Shown: positions 14,434 to 20,989 of the stretch, piece by piece
Position numbering within the stretch: position 1 is the stretch's first letter
Layout: every line of letters begins with the position of its first letter
DNA from: Desulfuromonadaceae bacterium
GTDB lineage: Bacteria > Desulfobacterota > Desulfuromonadia > Desulfuromonadales > SZUA-401
Assembly (NCBI GenBank): GCA_003246035.1
Contig: QKBP01000051.1
Span: 1 to 23,372 of the forward strand
Length of the DNA stretch: 23,372 bases
Reading direction: 5' to 3'
The notes under the pieces: generated by a model
Told to the model about the DNA's origin: nothing
What the model saw: the letters and a program-made list of their open reading frames with translations, nothing else
The model's database searches: none
Translations under genes and position numbers: made by a program

Positions 14434-15864
14434 TCAGTAGGTCTTTTCGTCGAGATAAAGCTGGCGGTAGTCGACCTTGCTGCCGAGACGGTAGAGCAAG
14501 GTGCGATGGCCGAAAATCAGGCGCGTCCACCAGAGGTACAAGGAGTCGTTGCGGATGTAGCCCCGACGGGTTGCCTCGATGTAGAGATCGATCCCGCGCT
14601 GGTAAAAGTCCCGGGAACCGAAGTCGAAGCTATGCGCGCTGTAGACCGGCGCGGCTTGCCATTGCACCAGGCGCCGCATCATGTCGAGTCGCTCCGGCTC
14701 GATCTCCGCCACGTCGTCGAAATAGCAGGCTGAGGCGATGAGCCGGTCGAGCGCGTCGGCATCTTCCCTCAAGAGAGCGTTCTCCGCGGCGACCTGCTCG
14801 TCCCATTCGGATTCGGACAGCGTACGCACGCTCCCGAAGTCGATCAGGCCCAGGCGGCCGTCATCGAGGATCAGGAAGTTGCCGGGGTTGGGGTCGGTGT
14901 ACATGGTCCGGGTCCTGTTCCAGATGCGCAGGAAGGCGCGGGTAACCAGTTCGCCGACTCGGTCGCGGTCCTCCTGGGCCGGGGCACTGGCGAGAAAATC
15001 ACCCGGGTGGCGTCCTGACAGGAAGTCGGTGGTCAAGACCCGCTCGCTCGAGAACGTGTCCCAGACCCTGGGGACGACGATCCGGTCGTCCGGGGTGAAC
15101 AGGGTCTGGACCTTCCTCAGCATGCGGGCTTCCGCGACATAGTCCGTCTCGGCCGTCAGCATCTTTTCGATGTCGTCGAGGTGCCCGAAGATATAGCGAC
15201 CTTCCGAGGTCAGTTTCATCGGCAGGACGATCTTGCGCAGGGCGGCGAGGTCGGAGCGGATGGTCGCCGCCATGTTGGGATACTGGATCTTGACCGCCAC
15301 CCGCTCTCCGCTCTTGAGCACCGCTCGATGCACCTGCCCGAGGGAGGCGGCCGCGCAGGCTGTCTTTTCGAAGGAGGCGAACATTTCGCTCGGGTCCTGT
15401 CCGAATTCGTCGAGGAAGACTTCGCGGATCAGAGCGTAGTGCATCGGCGGCGCCTCGAACTGCAGGCGCTCGAGGGTGGTGGCGATCTCGTCCGGGACCA
15501 GGTGGGGGAGGTTCCCGAGCAGCTGGCCGACTTTCATGATCGCACCGCGCAGGTAACCCATGGTGCCGATCAGCTTGAGAGCGGCCTTGAGGTGGGCTTC
15601 GTTGAGCAGCGCCTGCTGCTTGTCCTTGCTGCTGAAGCTGCTGCGCATGGCGTAGGCGAGATAACCGACCGTGATCTTGGCCTGCATGCTCCCGAGGGCC
15701 CACAGGCGGGTCAGCGAGCTGACCGGGACCTGACGCGAGGAGATCCGGGCGATCAGGTCACCGAGCGGGTCCTTGGTCGGAGCCTCCTCGTTGATTTCGA
15801 TCGGGATCGCCTGGATGACCTCGTCGAGGGGGAGTCCGTTTCTCGGGGCGTCATTGGTGGACAT
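14434..15864 (-). CDS. ABC1/UbiB (AarF)-family atypical kinase
   Basis: 476 aa. The start at 15864 is preferred because AGGAGG is 7 nt upstream; an ATG at 15870 abuts that site. Family hallmarks are the KxGQ motif (K111, G113, Q114), the Ala-rich loop AAAS (171-174) in place of a glycine loop, the VAVK lysine (K192), an ETD motif (239-241), the catalytic-loop DPNPGN (324-329) and IDFG (341-344). The catalytic-loop second His of the common DPHPGN is Asn here. UbiB-type proteins act in quinone synthesis and lipid-related functions and have ATPase activity. No C-terminal TM hairpin like that of E. coli UbiB is evident. It is co-transcribed with LolA-like and FtsX/LolD-like genes. Confidence 0.9.
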   Translation of the reverse strand: MSTNDAPRNGLPLDEVIQAIPIEINEEAPTKDPLGDLIARISSRQVPVSSLTRLWALGSMQAKITVGYLAYAMRSSFSSKDKQQALLNEAHLKAALKLIGTMGYLRGAIMKVGQLLGNLPHLVPDEIATTLERLQFEAPPMHYALIREVFLDEFGQDPSEMFASFEKTACAAASLGQVHRAVLKSGERVAVKIQYPNMAATIRSDLAALRKIVLPMKLTSEGRYIFGHLDDIEKMLTAETDYVAEARMLRKVQTLFTPDDRIVVPRVWDTFSSERVLTTDFLSGRHPGDFLASAPAQEDRDRVGELVTRAFLRIWNRTRTMYTDPNPGNFLILDDGRLGLIDFGSVRTLSESEWDEQVAAENALLREDADALDRLIASACYFDDVAEIEPERLDMMRRLVQWQAAPVYSAHSFDFGSRDFYQRGIDLYIEATRRGYIRNDSLYLWWTRLIFGHRTLLYRLGSKVDYRQLYLDEKTY

Positions 15865-15866
15865 GA

Positions 15867-16475
15867 TCATACCTCCTGGGCGGCAGTGTCGCTGATGGTT
15901 CGCGTGAAGACACGCAGGGAATAGTCGATCAAAGCGAGGGTCTGCTCCTGATTGCGGGACTCGTCACCGCTCCAGAAGGCGAGAATGCCGAGGTAGAGGG
16001 ACCAGTAGAGGGTGGTCGCCACGTGCTCGGGGACATTGGAGAAGCCATGGTGCTGGATCGCCTGCTGGACCGTCGCGAGATGCTCGCCGCGGGTAGCGAC
16101 GCCTTCGGGACAGCCGCTCTCCTTGGCAAAGATGCTCATGGTGCTCTCAAGCACCGGGGCGACGAAACTCCGGTAGGGCCTCAAGCGGCGCAGCTCGGAG
16201 CTGATGAGCAGGAACAGCTCCTCGCTCAGATCCTCATCGTCGGCGCGATGCGCGAGGTAATCCTGGCGTCCGCTTCGGAAGGCCTTGGCCAGCAGCGACA
16301 TGGCCAAGGTCTCCTTGCTCGGGAAGTAATTGAACAGCGTCCCGGCCGCAATCCCGGCGTCCTGGGCAATCTGTCGGGTGGTGGTGTCGAGGTAGCCGAC
16401 CTCGGAAAAGAGCCGCTCCGCAGACAGGAGGATGTTTTCCCGGGTCGCCTGTTTGACTTCCTTGGTTACACGCAT
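15867..16475 (-). CDS. TetR-family transcriptional repressor
   Basis: 202 aa from the ATG at 16475, with TTGGAG upstream. An N-terminal DNA-binding domain (about 8-55) has a helix-turn-helix in TTTRQIAQDAGIAAGTLFNY (31-50), the standard TetR pattern, followed by FPSKETL. The C-terminal all-helical ligand domain is divergent, as usual. It is the first gene of the minus-strand operon. Its promoter is flanked by two copies of an operator-like dyad, so autoregulation and control of the downstream kinase/transport genes are likely. A longer open frame upstream runs through the promoter and operators and is not used. Confidence 0.93.
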   Translation of the reverse strand: MRVTKEVKQATRENILLSAERLFSEVGYLDTTTRQIAQDAGIAAGTLFNYFPSKETLAMSLLAKAFRSGRQDYLAHRADDEDLSEELFLLISSELRRLRPYRSFVAPVLESTMSIFAKESGCPEGVATRGEHLATVQQAIQHHGFSNVPEHVATTLYWSLYLGILAFWSGDESRNQEQTLALIDYSLRVFTRTISDTAAQEV

Positions 16476-16485
16476 GACCGTCTCC

Positions 16486-16505
16486 AATATGATCGTGCTC
16501 ATATT
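16486..16505. promoter_or_regulatory. TetR operator candidate O1
   Basis: Dyad with perfect 7-bp arms AATATGA / TCATATT around TCGTGC. It overlaps the -10 box and transcription start of the repressor's own promoter. Its core TGATCGTGCTCA recurs at O2. Confidence 0.75.
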
Positions 16506-16531
16506 AAAGCCGGGTCGAGCGCGGCTGTCAA
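16503..16531 (-). promoter_or_regulatory. Sigma-70 promoter of the TetR/ABC1/ABC operon
   Basis: On the minus strand TTGACA (16526-16531) and TTTAAT (16503-16508) are separated by 17 nt, close to consensus. It drives the repressor start at 16475. One operator dyad overlaps the -10 side and one sits upstream of the -35. Confidence 0.8.
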
Positions 16532-16535
16532 GATA

Positions 16536-16555
16536 AAAATGAGCGTGCTCACTAT
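16536..16555. promoter_or_regulatory. TetR operator candidate O2
   Basis: AAAATGAGCGTGCTCACTAT shares the ATGA-N-CGTGCTCA core with O1, 50 bp away (start to start), and has the inner dyad TGAGC / GCTCA. It lies just upstream of the -35 and between the divergent TetR and Crp/Fnr genes. Confidence 0.65.
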
Positions 16556-16598
16556 GTGCCGGTTGTCCCCCACGGCATACGCGTCTACGATGCATGCA

Positions 16599-16627
16599 TT
16601 GACCTGAGGCGCCCGAAGCGATAAGAG
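16599..16627 (+). promoter_or_regulatory. Candidate promoter of the Crp/Fnr gene
   Basis: TTGACC (16599-16604), a 17-nt spacer and TAAGAG (16622-16627). The -35 is good and the -10 poor. The inferred start is about 33 nt before the ATG. Confidence 0.4.
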
Positions 16628-16666
16628 TTTGAACATGAGTTGGGCCCCTTCCCCTCCGGAGGAGTT

Positions 16667-17383
16667 ATGTTGAATGTATCGAATTTCGTCCCCGAACCTG
16701 TCACGGCCTCCATCGCAGAGCGTCTCGCGGCTTTCGCCTTTGTCCGTGAACTTGGCCCTGCAGGAATGAAAACCCTGTTGGAGAATTGCACGGAAGTTCG
16801 CGTTGAACATCTGCAGAAACTGCTCGCTGCTGGGGACAGCTGCACGGCCCTGCTCCTCGTCGAGCGTGAGTCGATCCGGGTCTTCAAGCGCACCGAGAGT
16901 GGACGTGAAATCATGCTTTACCGGGTCATGCCAGGGGAATCCTGTGTGCTCGGGACCACGTGCCTGCTTCGGGAAAACAGTTATCCTGCGGAAGCCGAGG
17001 CGGCGAGCGGGACCACGGCGCTGACCATAGCCGCTGATGCGTTTCGCAAGCTGTATGATTCGGAGCCGGCAGTCCGCCGGTTTGTCCTCGACCTCTATGC
17101 CCTGCGTCTCGAGGAGTTGATGCTGCTGGTCGAGGAGGTGGCCTTCAGCAAGATGGACGAGAGGCTCTCAGGCTTTCTGCTTCGCGAAGCTCGGGTCGAC
17201 GGTGGTTGGCGTCCGGTGGAAAAGAGCCACGAGGAGCTGGCTGCAGAGCTCGGGACCGCCCGTGAAGTTGTCAGCCGCCTGCTTCACCAATTGGCCGAAG
17301 CGGAAATCGTGGCGCTCGAGAGGCGCAGGGTCCGAATCCTCGATCCTGAACGGCTGGCGCTGGAAGCCGGTGCGGGGAAATGA
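16667..17383 (+). CDS. Crp/Fnr-family transcriptional regulator
   Basis: 238 aa. The start at 16667 has GGAGGAG just upstream. An N-terminal cyclic-nucleotide-binding-like beta-roll (about 30-135, with MPGESCVLGTTCLL in the 89-101 region) is followed by a dimerisation helix (about 140-165) and a winged helix-turn-helix (about 185-226). The recognition helix TAREVVSRLL has R199, E200 and R204, the same arrangement as CRP R180/E181/R185, which read GTGA. Cys residues at 41, 59, 93 and 99 do not follow the FNR N-terminal cluster pattern, so the signal is unclear. A GTGA-N6-TCAC palindrome lies just downstream, before the DUF2892 gene. Confidence 0.93.
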   Translation: MLNVSNFVPEPVTASIAERLAAFAFVRELGPAGMKTLLENCTEVRVEHLQKLLAAGDSCTALLLVERESIRVFKRTESGREIMLYRVMPGESCVLGTTCLLRENSYPAEAEAASGTTALTIAADAFRKLYDSEPAVRRFVLDLYALRLEELMLLVEEVAFSKMDERLSGFLLREARVDGGWRPVEKSHEELAAELGTAREVVSRLLHQLAEAEIVALERRRVRILDPERLALEAGAGK

Positions 17384-17389
17384 CATGAA

Positions 17390-17405
17390 CGTGACCTAGG
17401 TCACG
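17390..17405. promoter_or_regulatory. Crp-type binding palindrome
   Basis: Perfect 16-bp palindrome CGTGACCTAGGTCACG, which is the CRP-like core GTGA-N6-TCAC. Its centre (17397.5) is about 40 bp upstream of the start implied by the TATAGT box at 17425-17430, the class II activator position. It begins 7 bp after the regulator's stop codon. Confidence 0.8.
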
Positions 17406-17424
17406 GAAGAGTCAGGTCTATCGG

Positions 17425-17430
17425 TATAGT
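17425..17430 (+). promoter_or_regulatory. -10 box of the DUF2892 gene
   Basis: TATAGT with no recognisable -35 hexamer at 17-nt spacing (CACGGA at 17402-17407), as expected for an activator-dependent promoter. The start is inferred near 17437, giving a leader of about 45 nt. Confidence 0.6.
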
Positions 17431-17481
17431 CTGAAGAAAAACGCGGGGGAGTCCGCACGAAGAGAACAAGGAGGCTATACC

Positions 17482-17679
17482 ATGCAGAAGAATGTTGGAA
17501 CCATCGATCGTGTGCTGCGAGTCGTCATCGGCGTCTGTCTGATTGCCGTTGCTTTGGTCGGCGAGAGCGCGGCCAGCAAGTTCGGCTGGATCGGCGTGAT
17601 CCCCCTGGTCACAGCCATCGCCAGTTTTTGCCCGCTCTACAGCCTGCTCGGGATCAGCACCTGCCCCCTCAAGCGCTAG
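17482..17679 (+). CDS. DUF2892-type small inner-membrane protein
   Basis: 65 aa. The N-terminus MQKNVGTIDRVLRVVIGV is characteristic of the DUF2892 (YgaP transmembrane-like) family, with two hydrophobic segments (about 11-27 and 35-56) and a closing FCPLYSLLGISTCPLKR containing two Cys. The family is often found next to or fused with rhodanese domains, and the exact role is not settled. AAGGAGG sits upstream of the ATG. It is preceded by the Crp-type palindrome and followed by a strong terminator, so it is a one-gene unit probably controlled by the adjacent Crp/Fnr protein. Confidence 0.9.
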   Translation: MQKNVGTIDRVLRVVIGVCLIAVALVGESAASKFGWIGVIPLVTAIASFCPLYSLLGISTCPLKR

Positions 17680-17692
17680 GGCCGCATGCCAG

Positions 17693-17738
17693 ACTGAAAA
17701 AGGCGCCTCTCCCTCCGGGAGCGGGCGCCTTTTTCAGT
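17693..17738. terminator. Bidirectional intrinsic terminator
   Basis: ACTGAAAAAGGCGCC (17693-17707) pairs perfectly with GGCGCCTTTTTCAGT (17724-17738), and an inner CTCCC/GGGAG stem extends the hairpin. A5 and T5 tracts on the two sides let it serve both the DUF2892 gene and the convergent beta-barrel operon. Confidence 0.92.
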
Positions 17739-17754
17739 TATTGGGTGAGCGGAT

Positions 17755-18306
17755 CTAGAGAGCTGCAAGGAAAACGAAGGAAAAGGAGAGGGTGTTGAAC
17801 CCGGTGCCGGACATCTCGTAGTGCTCGAAATCGAGCAGGTGGAGCCGGAACGATTCGCCGCCGATGACGATTGCCGCCCCTGCGGAAAAGCCGATTCCCG
17901 AGTCTTCTCCTTTCACGGTGCGGTAGTCGATATGCACGGGTCCAGCCTTGAAGAGCAGGGGGAGGTTGTACGGTCGCGCTGCCAGCCCCAGAGAGAACGA
18001 TTCAAAGACCATGGATTCGCTGTCCGTATCCCCCCACAGGATGTCCTCTTCGACCTCCCCGTCATCCGTGAATCCCTTGAGGTAATGCGCTTGGATGCCT
18101 AGATCCCAGGATCCGGCGCGAGCGAACTCGTAGCCGAGTTCGAGCCCCCAGCCCAGGTCGAAGCCGGGCCCTCCCGTGGCATTGACCGCCTCGATCGATA
18201 GGCCGGCATCGAAGCCTGCCGCCTTGCAGGGAGCAGCCACAAACGTGAGTGCCAGGCAGGCGAGCGCGCACAGCCCGATCCAGACGAAGCCGGGTTGCCG
18301 ATACAT
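17755..18306 (-). CDS. Small outer-membrane beta-barrel-like protein, downstream gene
   Basis: 183 aa from the ATG at 18306, which is preceded by CGAGG. A signal peptide (about 1-31, ending APCKAA) is followed by amphipathic strands such as FDLGWGLELGYEF, SWDLGIQAHYLKGF and LRLHLLDFEHYEM, and the end FNTLSFSFVFLAAL. Size and strand count suggest an 8-stranded barrel. It starts 16 bp after the stop of the similar-sized barrel gene at 18323-18955, so they form an operon. A longer open frame extends upstream through the partner gene and is not used. No named family recognised. Confidence 0.75.
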   Translation of the reverse strand: MYRQPGFVWIGLCALACLALTFVAAPCKAAGFDAGLSIEAVNATGGPGFDLGWGLELGYEFARAGSWDLGIQAHYLKGFTDDGEVEEDILWGDTDSESMVFESFSLGLAARPYNLPLLFKAGPVHIDYRTVKGEDSGIGFSAGAAIVIGGESFRLHLLDFEHYEMSGTGFNTLSFSFVFLAAL

Positions 18307-18322
18307 GAGGTGCCTCGTTTTC

Positions 18323-18955
18323 CTAGAACCCGAACCCGACGCCGACGCGATAGACCCAGGGGGAATCGTAGGGGCTGTTCGAGTCGTCGTAGGAGAAGTT
18401 GTAGAGCGCTGAAGCATAGATCGTGCTGTTGCGTCCAAGAGGCTGGGTGATGCCGGCGCCGGCGAGAAAGCTCGTGAAGACGTCACGGTCTTTCGACAGA
18501 TCTGCGCGGACGTATTCGTAGTCGAGGTATTCGTACTCCCCCTGGATGAACACGGTCGGGACCAGGTGGTAACGGGCAAACACGGTGCCGCCGTAATCCT
18601 CGGTGCTCAGGGACGGTGTGAAGCGTGTGTCTTCCCGATAGCGGTAGAGAAGGCTGACACCGGTCGAGAGTTGCGGGGTGAGGTGCACGCCGATCATCGG
18701 CTGGATATCGTAATACTCGACGTCGCCAAAGCCGAGGCTGAGACCGCCCCCGAAAAACATCCTCGGTTGCGGTAACGGGGACGGACGAACGTGAGAGGTG
18801 GCCAGGGTGGACGGTGCCGAGGTGGTGGACCCGGGGGCGGATTCGGTTGTCCGCTCCGGGACTGTCGAGGTGTCGACTCCCCAGATACCCGACTGGGCGG
18901 CAGACGAGGCAACGCTAAGCAGCGCTACCAACAGGGCCAGAAGTGTTTTTCGCAT
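18323..18955 (-). CDS. Small outer-membrane beta-barrel-like protein, upstream gene
   Basis: 210 aa from the ATG at 18955 with GGAGGG upstream. A signal peptide (about 1-21) and a Ser/Thr/Pro-rich linker (about 30-60) precede a Gly/aromatic beta-strand region from MFFGGGLSLGFGDVEYY to the final VYRVGVGFGF, ending in Phe as outer-membrane barrels do. Alternating strands (VFARYHLVPTVFIQGEYEYL, IYASALYNFSYDD) fit an OmpA/OmpW-sized 8-strand barrel. It is the first gene of a two-gene unit, and an unusually long leader with a terminator hairpin lies upstream. Confidence 0.8.
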   Translation of the reverse strand: MRKTLLALLVALLSVASSAAQSGIWGVDTSTVPERTTESAPGSTTSAPSTLATSHVRPSPLPQPRMFFGGGLSLGFGDVEYYDIQPMIGVHLTPQLSTGVSLLYRYREDTRFTPSLSTEDYGGTVFARYHLVPTVFIQGEYEYLDYEYVRADLSKDRDVFTSFLAGAGITQPLGRNSTIYASALYNFSYDDSNSPYDSPWVYRVGVGFGF

Positions 18956-19074
18956 GATATCCCTCCGCAAGGACATGGAAATCCATCGTACGACGCCGCA
19001 GCCGGACCGTGAGACCGGCCGTTGCCAAAGGTAGCATACTTTTCAGGGGCGGGGTTAATGGCGGGAGTGAAATA

Positions 19075-19115
19075 AAAAGAGACAGCCCCGATCCGTGACC
19101 GGGGCTGCCTCTTTT
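19075..19115 (-). terminator. Terminator or attenuator in the barrel-operon leader
   Basis: On the minus strand AAAAGAG-G-CAGCCCCG pairs with CGGGGCTG-T-CTCTTTT (one mismatch) and continues T5ATTT. It lies about 25-65 nt after the start implied by the promoter at 19146-19174 and about 120 nt before the barrel ATG, so it could attenuate the operon or end a short RNA. Confidence 0.75.
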
Positions 19116-19145
19116 AAGGGTGGAACGAATGAAGAAGGTATTCAA

Positions 19146-19174
19146 TTAATATCTAGGAATTCATATATTGTCAA
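19146..19174 (-). promoter_or_regulatory. Strong sigma-70 promoter towards the barrel operon
   Basis: On the minus strand a perfect TTGACA (19169-19174), a 17-nt A/T-rich spacer and TATTAA (19146-19151). The start would be near 19139, leaving a leader of about 180 nt. Confidence 0.65.
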
Positions 19175-19297
19175 ACTTTTTCGCTTAAATAATGTGCGAA
19201 ATCGTTTTGTGCCATGTTCTGTTTGCCGGTTGACGGGTGTCCAAGGGTGCATTACATTGCCCGGCAACCACGCCGTCGTGGATCGAAGGAGTTGCTG

Positions 19298-20989
19298 ATG
19301 TCCCAGATAAATTTGCCCGGCAGCCGCAAGGTTGGCCATCTCACCCTGGTCAGGGAACCTCGTACGATCAGCCCTAGGGAGTTCAATGCCCTGAGTGCCT
19401 CCGAGCGTCTCGATATGATCCGTGCGACGCCTGGCAGGGCCAAGTACGATCTTCTGATCGAGGCGTCTGACGCCGAAGATCTCGCGAAGGCTCTCTCCGC
19501 TCAAGAACTCCTGTCCCTGGTCCGTGAAGTCGGGGAAGAGGATGTCGCCGATCTGGTGGCCATGCTCTCGGCCGAACAGCTGACGGCGTTTCTTGATCTG
19601 GATGCCTGGCGGGAAGGTCTTTTCGACGGCAAGGCTGCCCTCCGCTGGCTGATGCTGCTTGCCGAAGCGGGGGAGGTGAAGCTCTGGGAGACACTCTCCA
19701 GCCTCGACCTGGAGATCCTGGCTTTGCTCTTTGGACAGTTCATTACCGTATCGGGTGGTCTGGGTGATCTTCTCGAGGAGGACCGCCTCCACCAAGGGGA
19801 GCTCGACCGGATCTACCAGGTCGACTACAGGGATTCCGAGCTGGCCAAGCAGATCGGCGGCTATCTCGATGTGTTCTACCGCCGCGACCGGGATCTCTAC
19901 CTGGGATTGATGGAGATGATCCGCACCGAACAGGGGGCGGAGCTCGAGGAACTGGTGCTGCAGCAGCGCAACGGGCGGCTCATGGACCAGGGGATCCCGG
20001 ATCCTGAGGGGGCGGCCGCGGTCTATGCCCGACTCTCGCCGGAAAACCTTCACGCCGCAGCACCCGCGCAGAAGCCCGCGCTTTCCGAACAGCTCCATGC
20101 CCCGCTCCCCGGCAACCTGCTGATTGCGGCCCGGCCTGGGAATCTGCTCGGCGAGCTGCTGTCCGCCGAGATAACCGAGGACCTGGCCTGGGAGCTGGCC
20201 TGCCTCGCCAACAAGGTGCTGGTCGCATCCCGGGCCGACTTCTCCGACAGTGAACAGCTCGCCCAAGGGGTGCGCGAGACCTACACCACTCTGGAAGTGG
20301 CGTTGGGCTACCTGAGCGGCGGGGATGCCGAACGCGCCCAGATGCATTTTCAAAGCCACTATCTCGAGCATCTTTTCCGGCTCGGTTACACCCTGCAGCT
20401 TGAACTGCAGCAGCGCGCCCGCTCGATCCGGCAAAGCCATGGCCCGTTTCTGGACGCACCGTTCAATCGTCTCGTCGAAGGACTCGCCGGTCGCCGTCCT
20501 CAGGTGTACCGCGGCCTGTTCGAGGCGGGGGGAGACGGCTGGCGGCCGTTCCGAAGCTATCACGAAGTGGAGCGGGCCGGACAGGTCCTCGGTGACGTTG
20601 AGGCACAGTGCGCGCTCTTCGAAGGGAAGTTGCCGTTCGGGACGAACGTCGTCGCGCAGCTCGACCTTCAGGGGTGCAACCTCGAGGCCGATGACGTGAC
20701 CCTGAGTACCTTGCTGCTGACGGCCCTGGCCCATCGTCTGCTGGGGGGCGAGTTTGCACCGTCGCCACTCTCGGTGGAACAGCTTCTGGGTCTGCACGGC
20801 CAGGTTTGCCGGGGAGGCGCGCTTGTTCCCGAACTGCGCCGTGAAACCCTCGAGTGGCTCGAAGGGCTGGTCCCTGGTGCCGGGGTGTTCGGTGAATACT
20901 GCCTCGATTTGTGGGATGAGGGGTTCTGCGCGCTGGCCCCGGAGCAGCTGGATGCCCGGTTTGTTCCGGGTTTAATCGTCAAACTCTAG
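19298..20989 (+). CDS. DUF6178-like cytoplasmic protein
   Basis: 563 aa from the ATG at 19298, fixed by GAAGGAG (19285-19291). No signal peptide or TM segment. It is predominantly helical, with acidic, Leu-rich repeats near the N-terminus ([21 protein letters not shown], roughly 75-95) and a segment near 155-200 containing [11 protein letters not shown] and [12 protein letters not shown] believe it belongs to the DUF6178 family common in Geobacter relatives, but this is from memory. Function unknown. Its last 18 bp overlap the 3' end of the convergent chemoreceptor gene. A 551-codon open frame on the opposite strand is judged a shadow. Confidence 0.85.
   Translation: MSQINLPGSRKVGHLTLVREPRTISPREFNALSASERLDMIRATPGRAKYDLLIEASDAEDLAKALSAQELLSLVREVGEEDVADLVAMLSAEQLTAFLDLDAWREGLFDGKAALRWLMLLAEAGEVKLWETLSSLDLEILALLFGQFITVSGGLGDLLEEDRLHQGELDRIYQVDYRDSELAKQIGGYLDVFYRRDRDLYLGLMEMIRTEQGAELEELVLQQRNGRLMDQGIPDPEGAAAVYARLSPENLHAAAPAQKPALSEQLHAPLPGNLLIAARPGNLLGELLSAEITEDLAWELACLANKVLVASRADFSDSEQLAQGVRETYTTLEVALGYLSGGDAERAQMHFQSHYLEHLFRLGYTLQLELQQRARSIRQSHGPFLDAPFNRLVEGLAGRRPQVYRGLFEAGGDGWRPFRSYHEVERAGQVLGDVEAQCALFEGKLPFGTNVVAQLDLQGCNLEADDVTLSTLLLTALAHRLLGGEFAPSPLSVEQLLGLHGQVCRGGALVPELRRETLEWLEGLVPGAGVFGEYCLDLWDEGFCALAPEQLDARFVPGLIVKL

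Larger units (their letters stand above)
18956..19297. other. Intergenic region with promoter, hairpin and long leader
   Basis: 342 bp between the divergent barrel operon (minus) and the DUF6178-like gene (plus). It holds a minus-strand promoter (19146-19174), a terminator hairpin (19075-19115) and a GC-rich leader portion nearer the barrel ATG. No small coding frame with a ribosome site was found. Confidence 0.6.

Noticed and set aside
15181..15924. 247-codon plus-strand frame over the ABC1 kinase
   Set aside because: Antisense to the KxGQ, AAAS and VAVK motifs of a complete kinase gene.
19142..20797. 551-codon open frame on the minus strand
   Set aside because: It is antisense to the DUF6178-like gene, lacks a ribosome site and known motifs, and its composition is that expected from the complementary strand of a high-GC gene.
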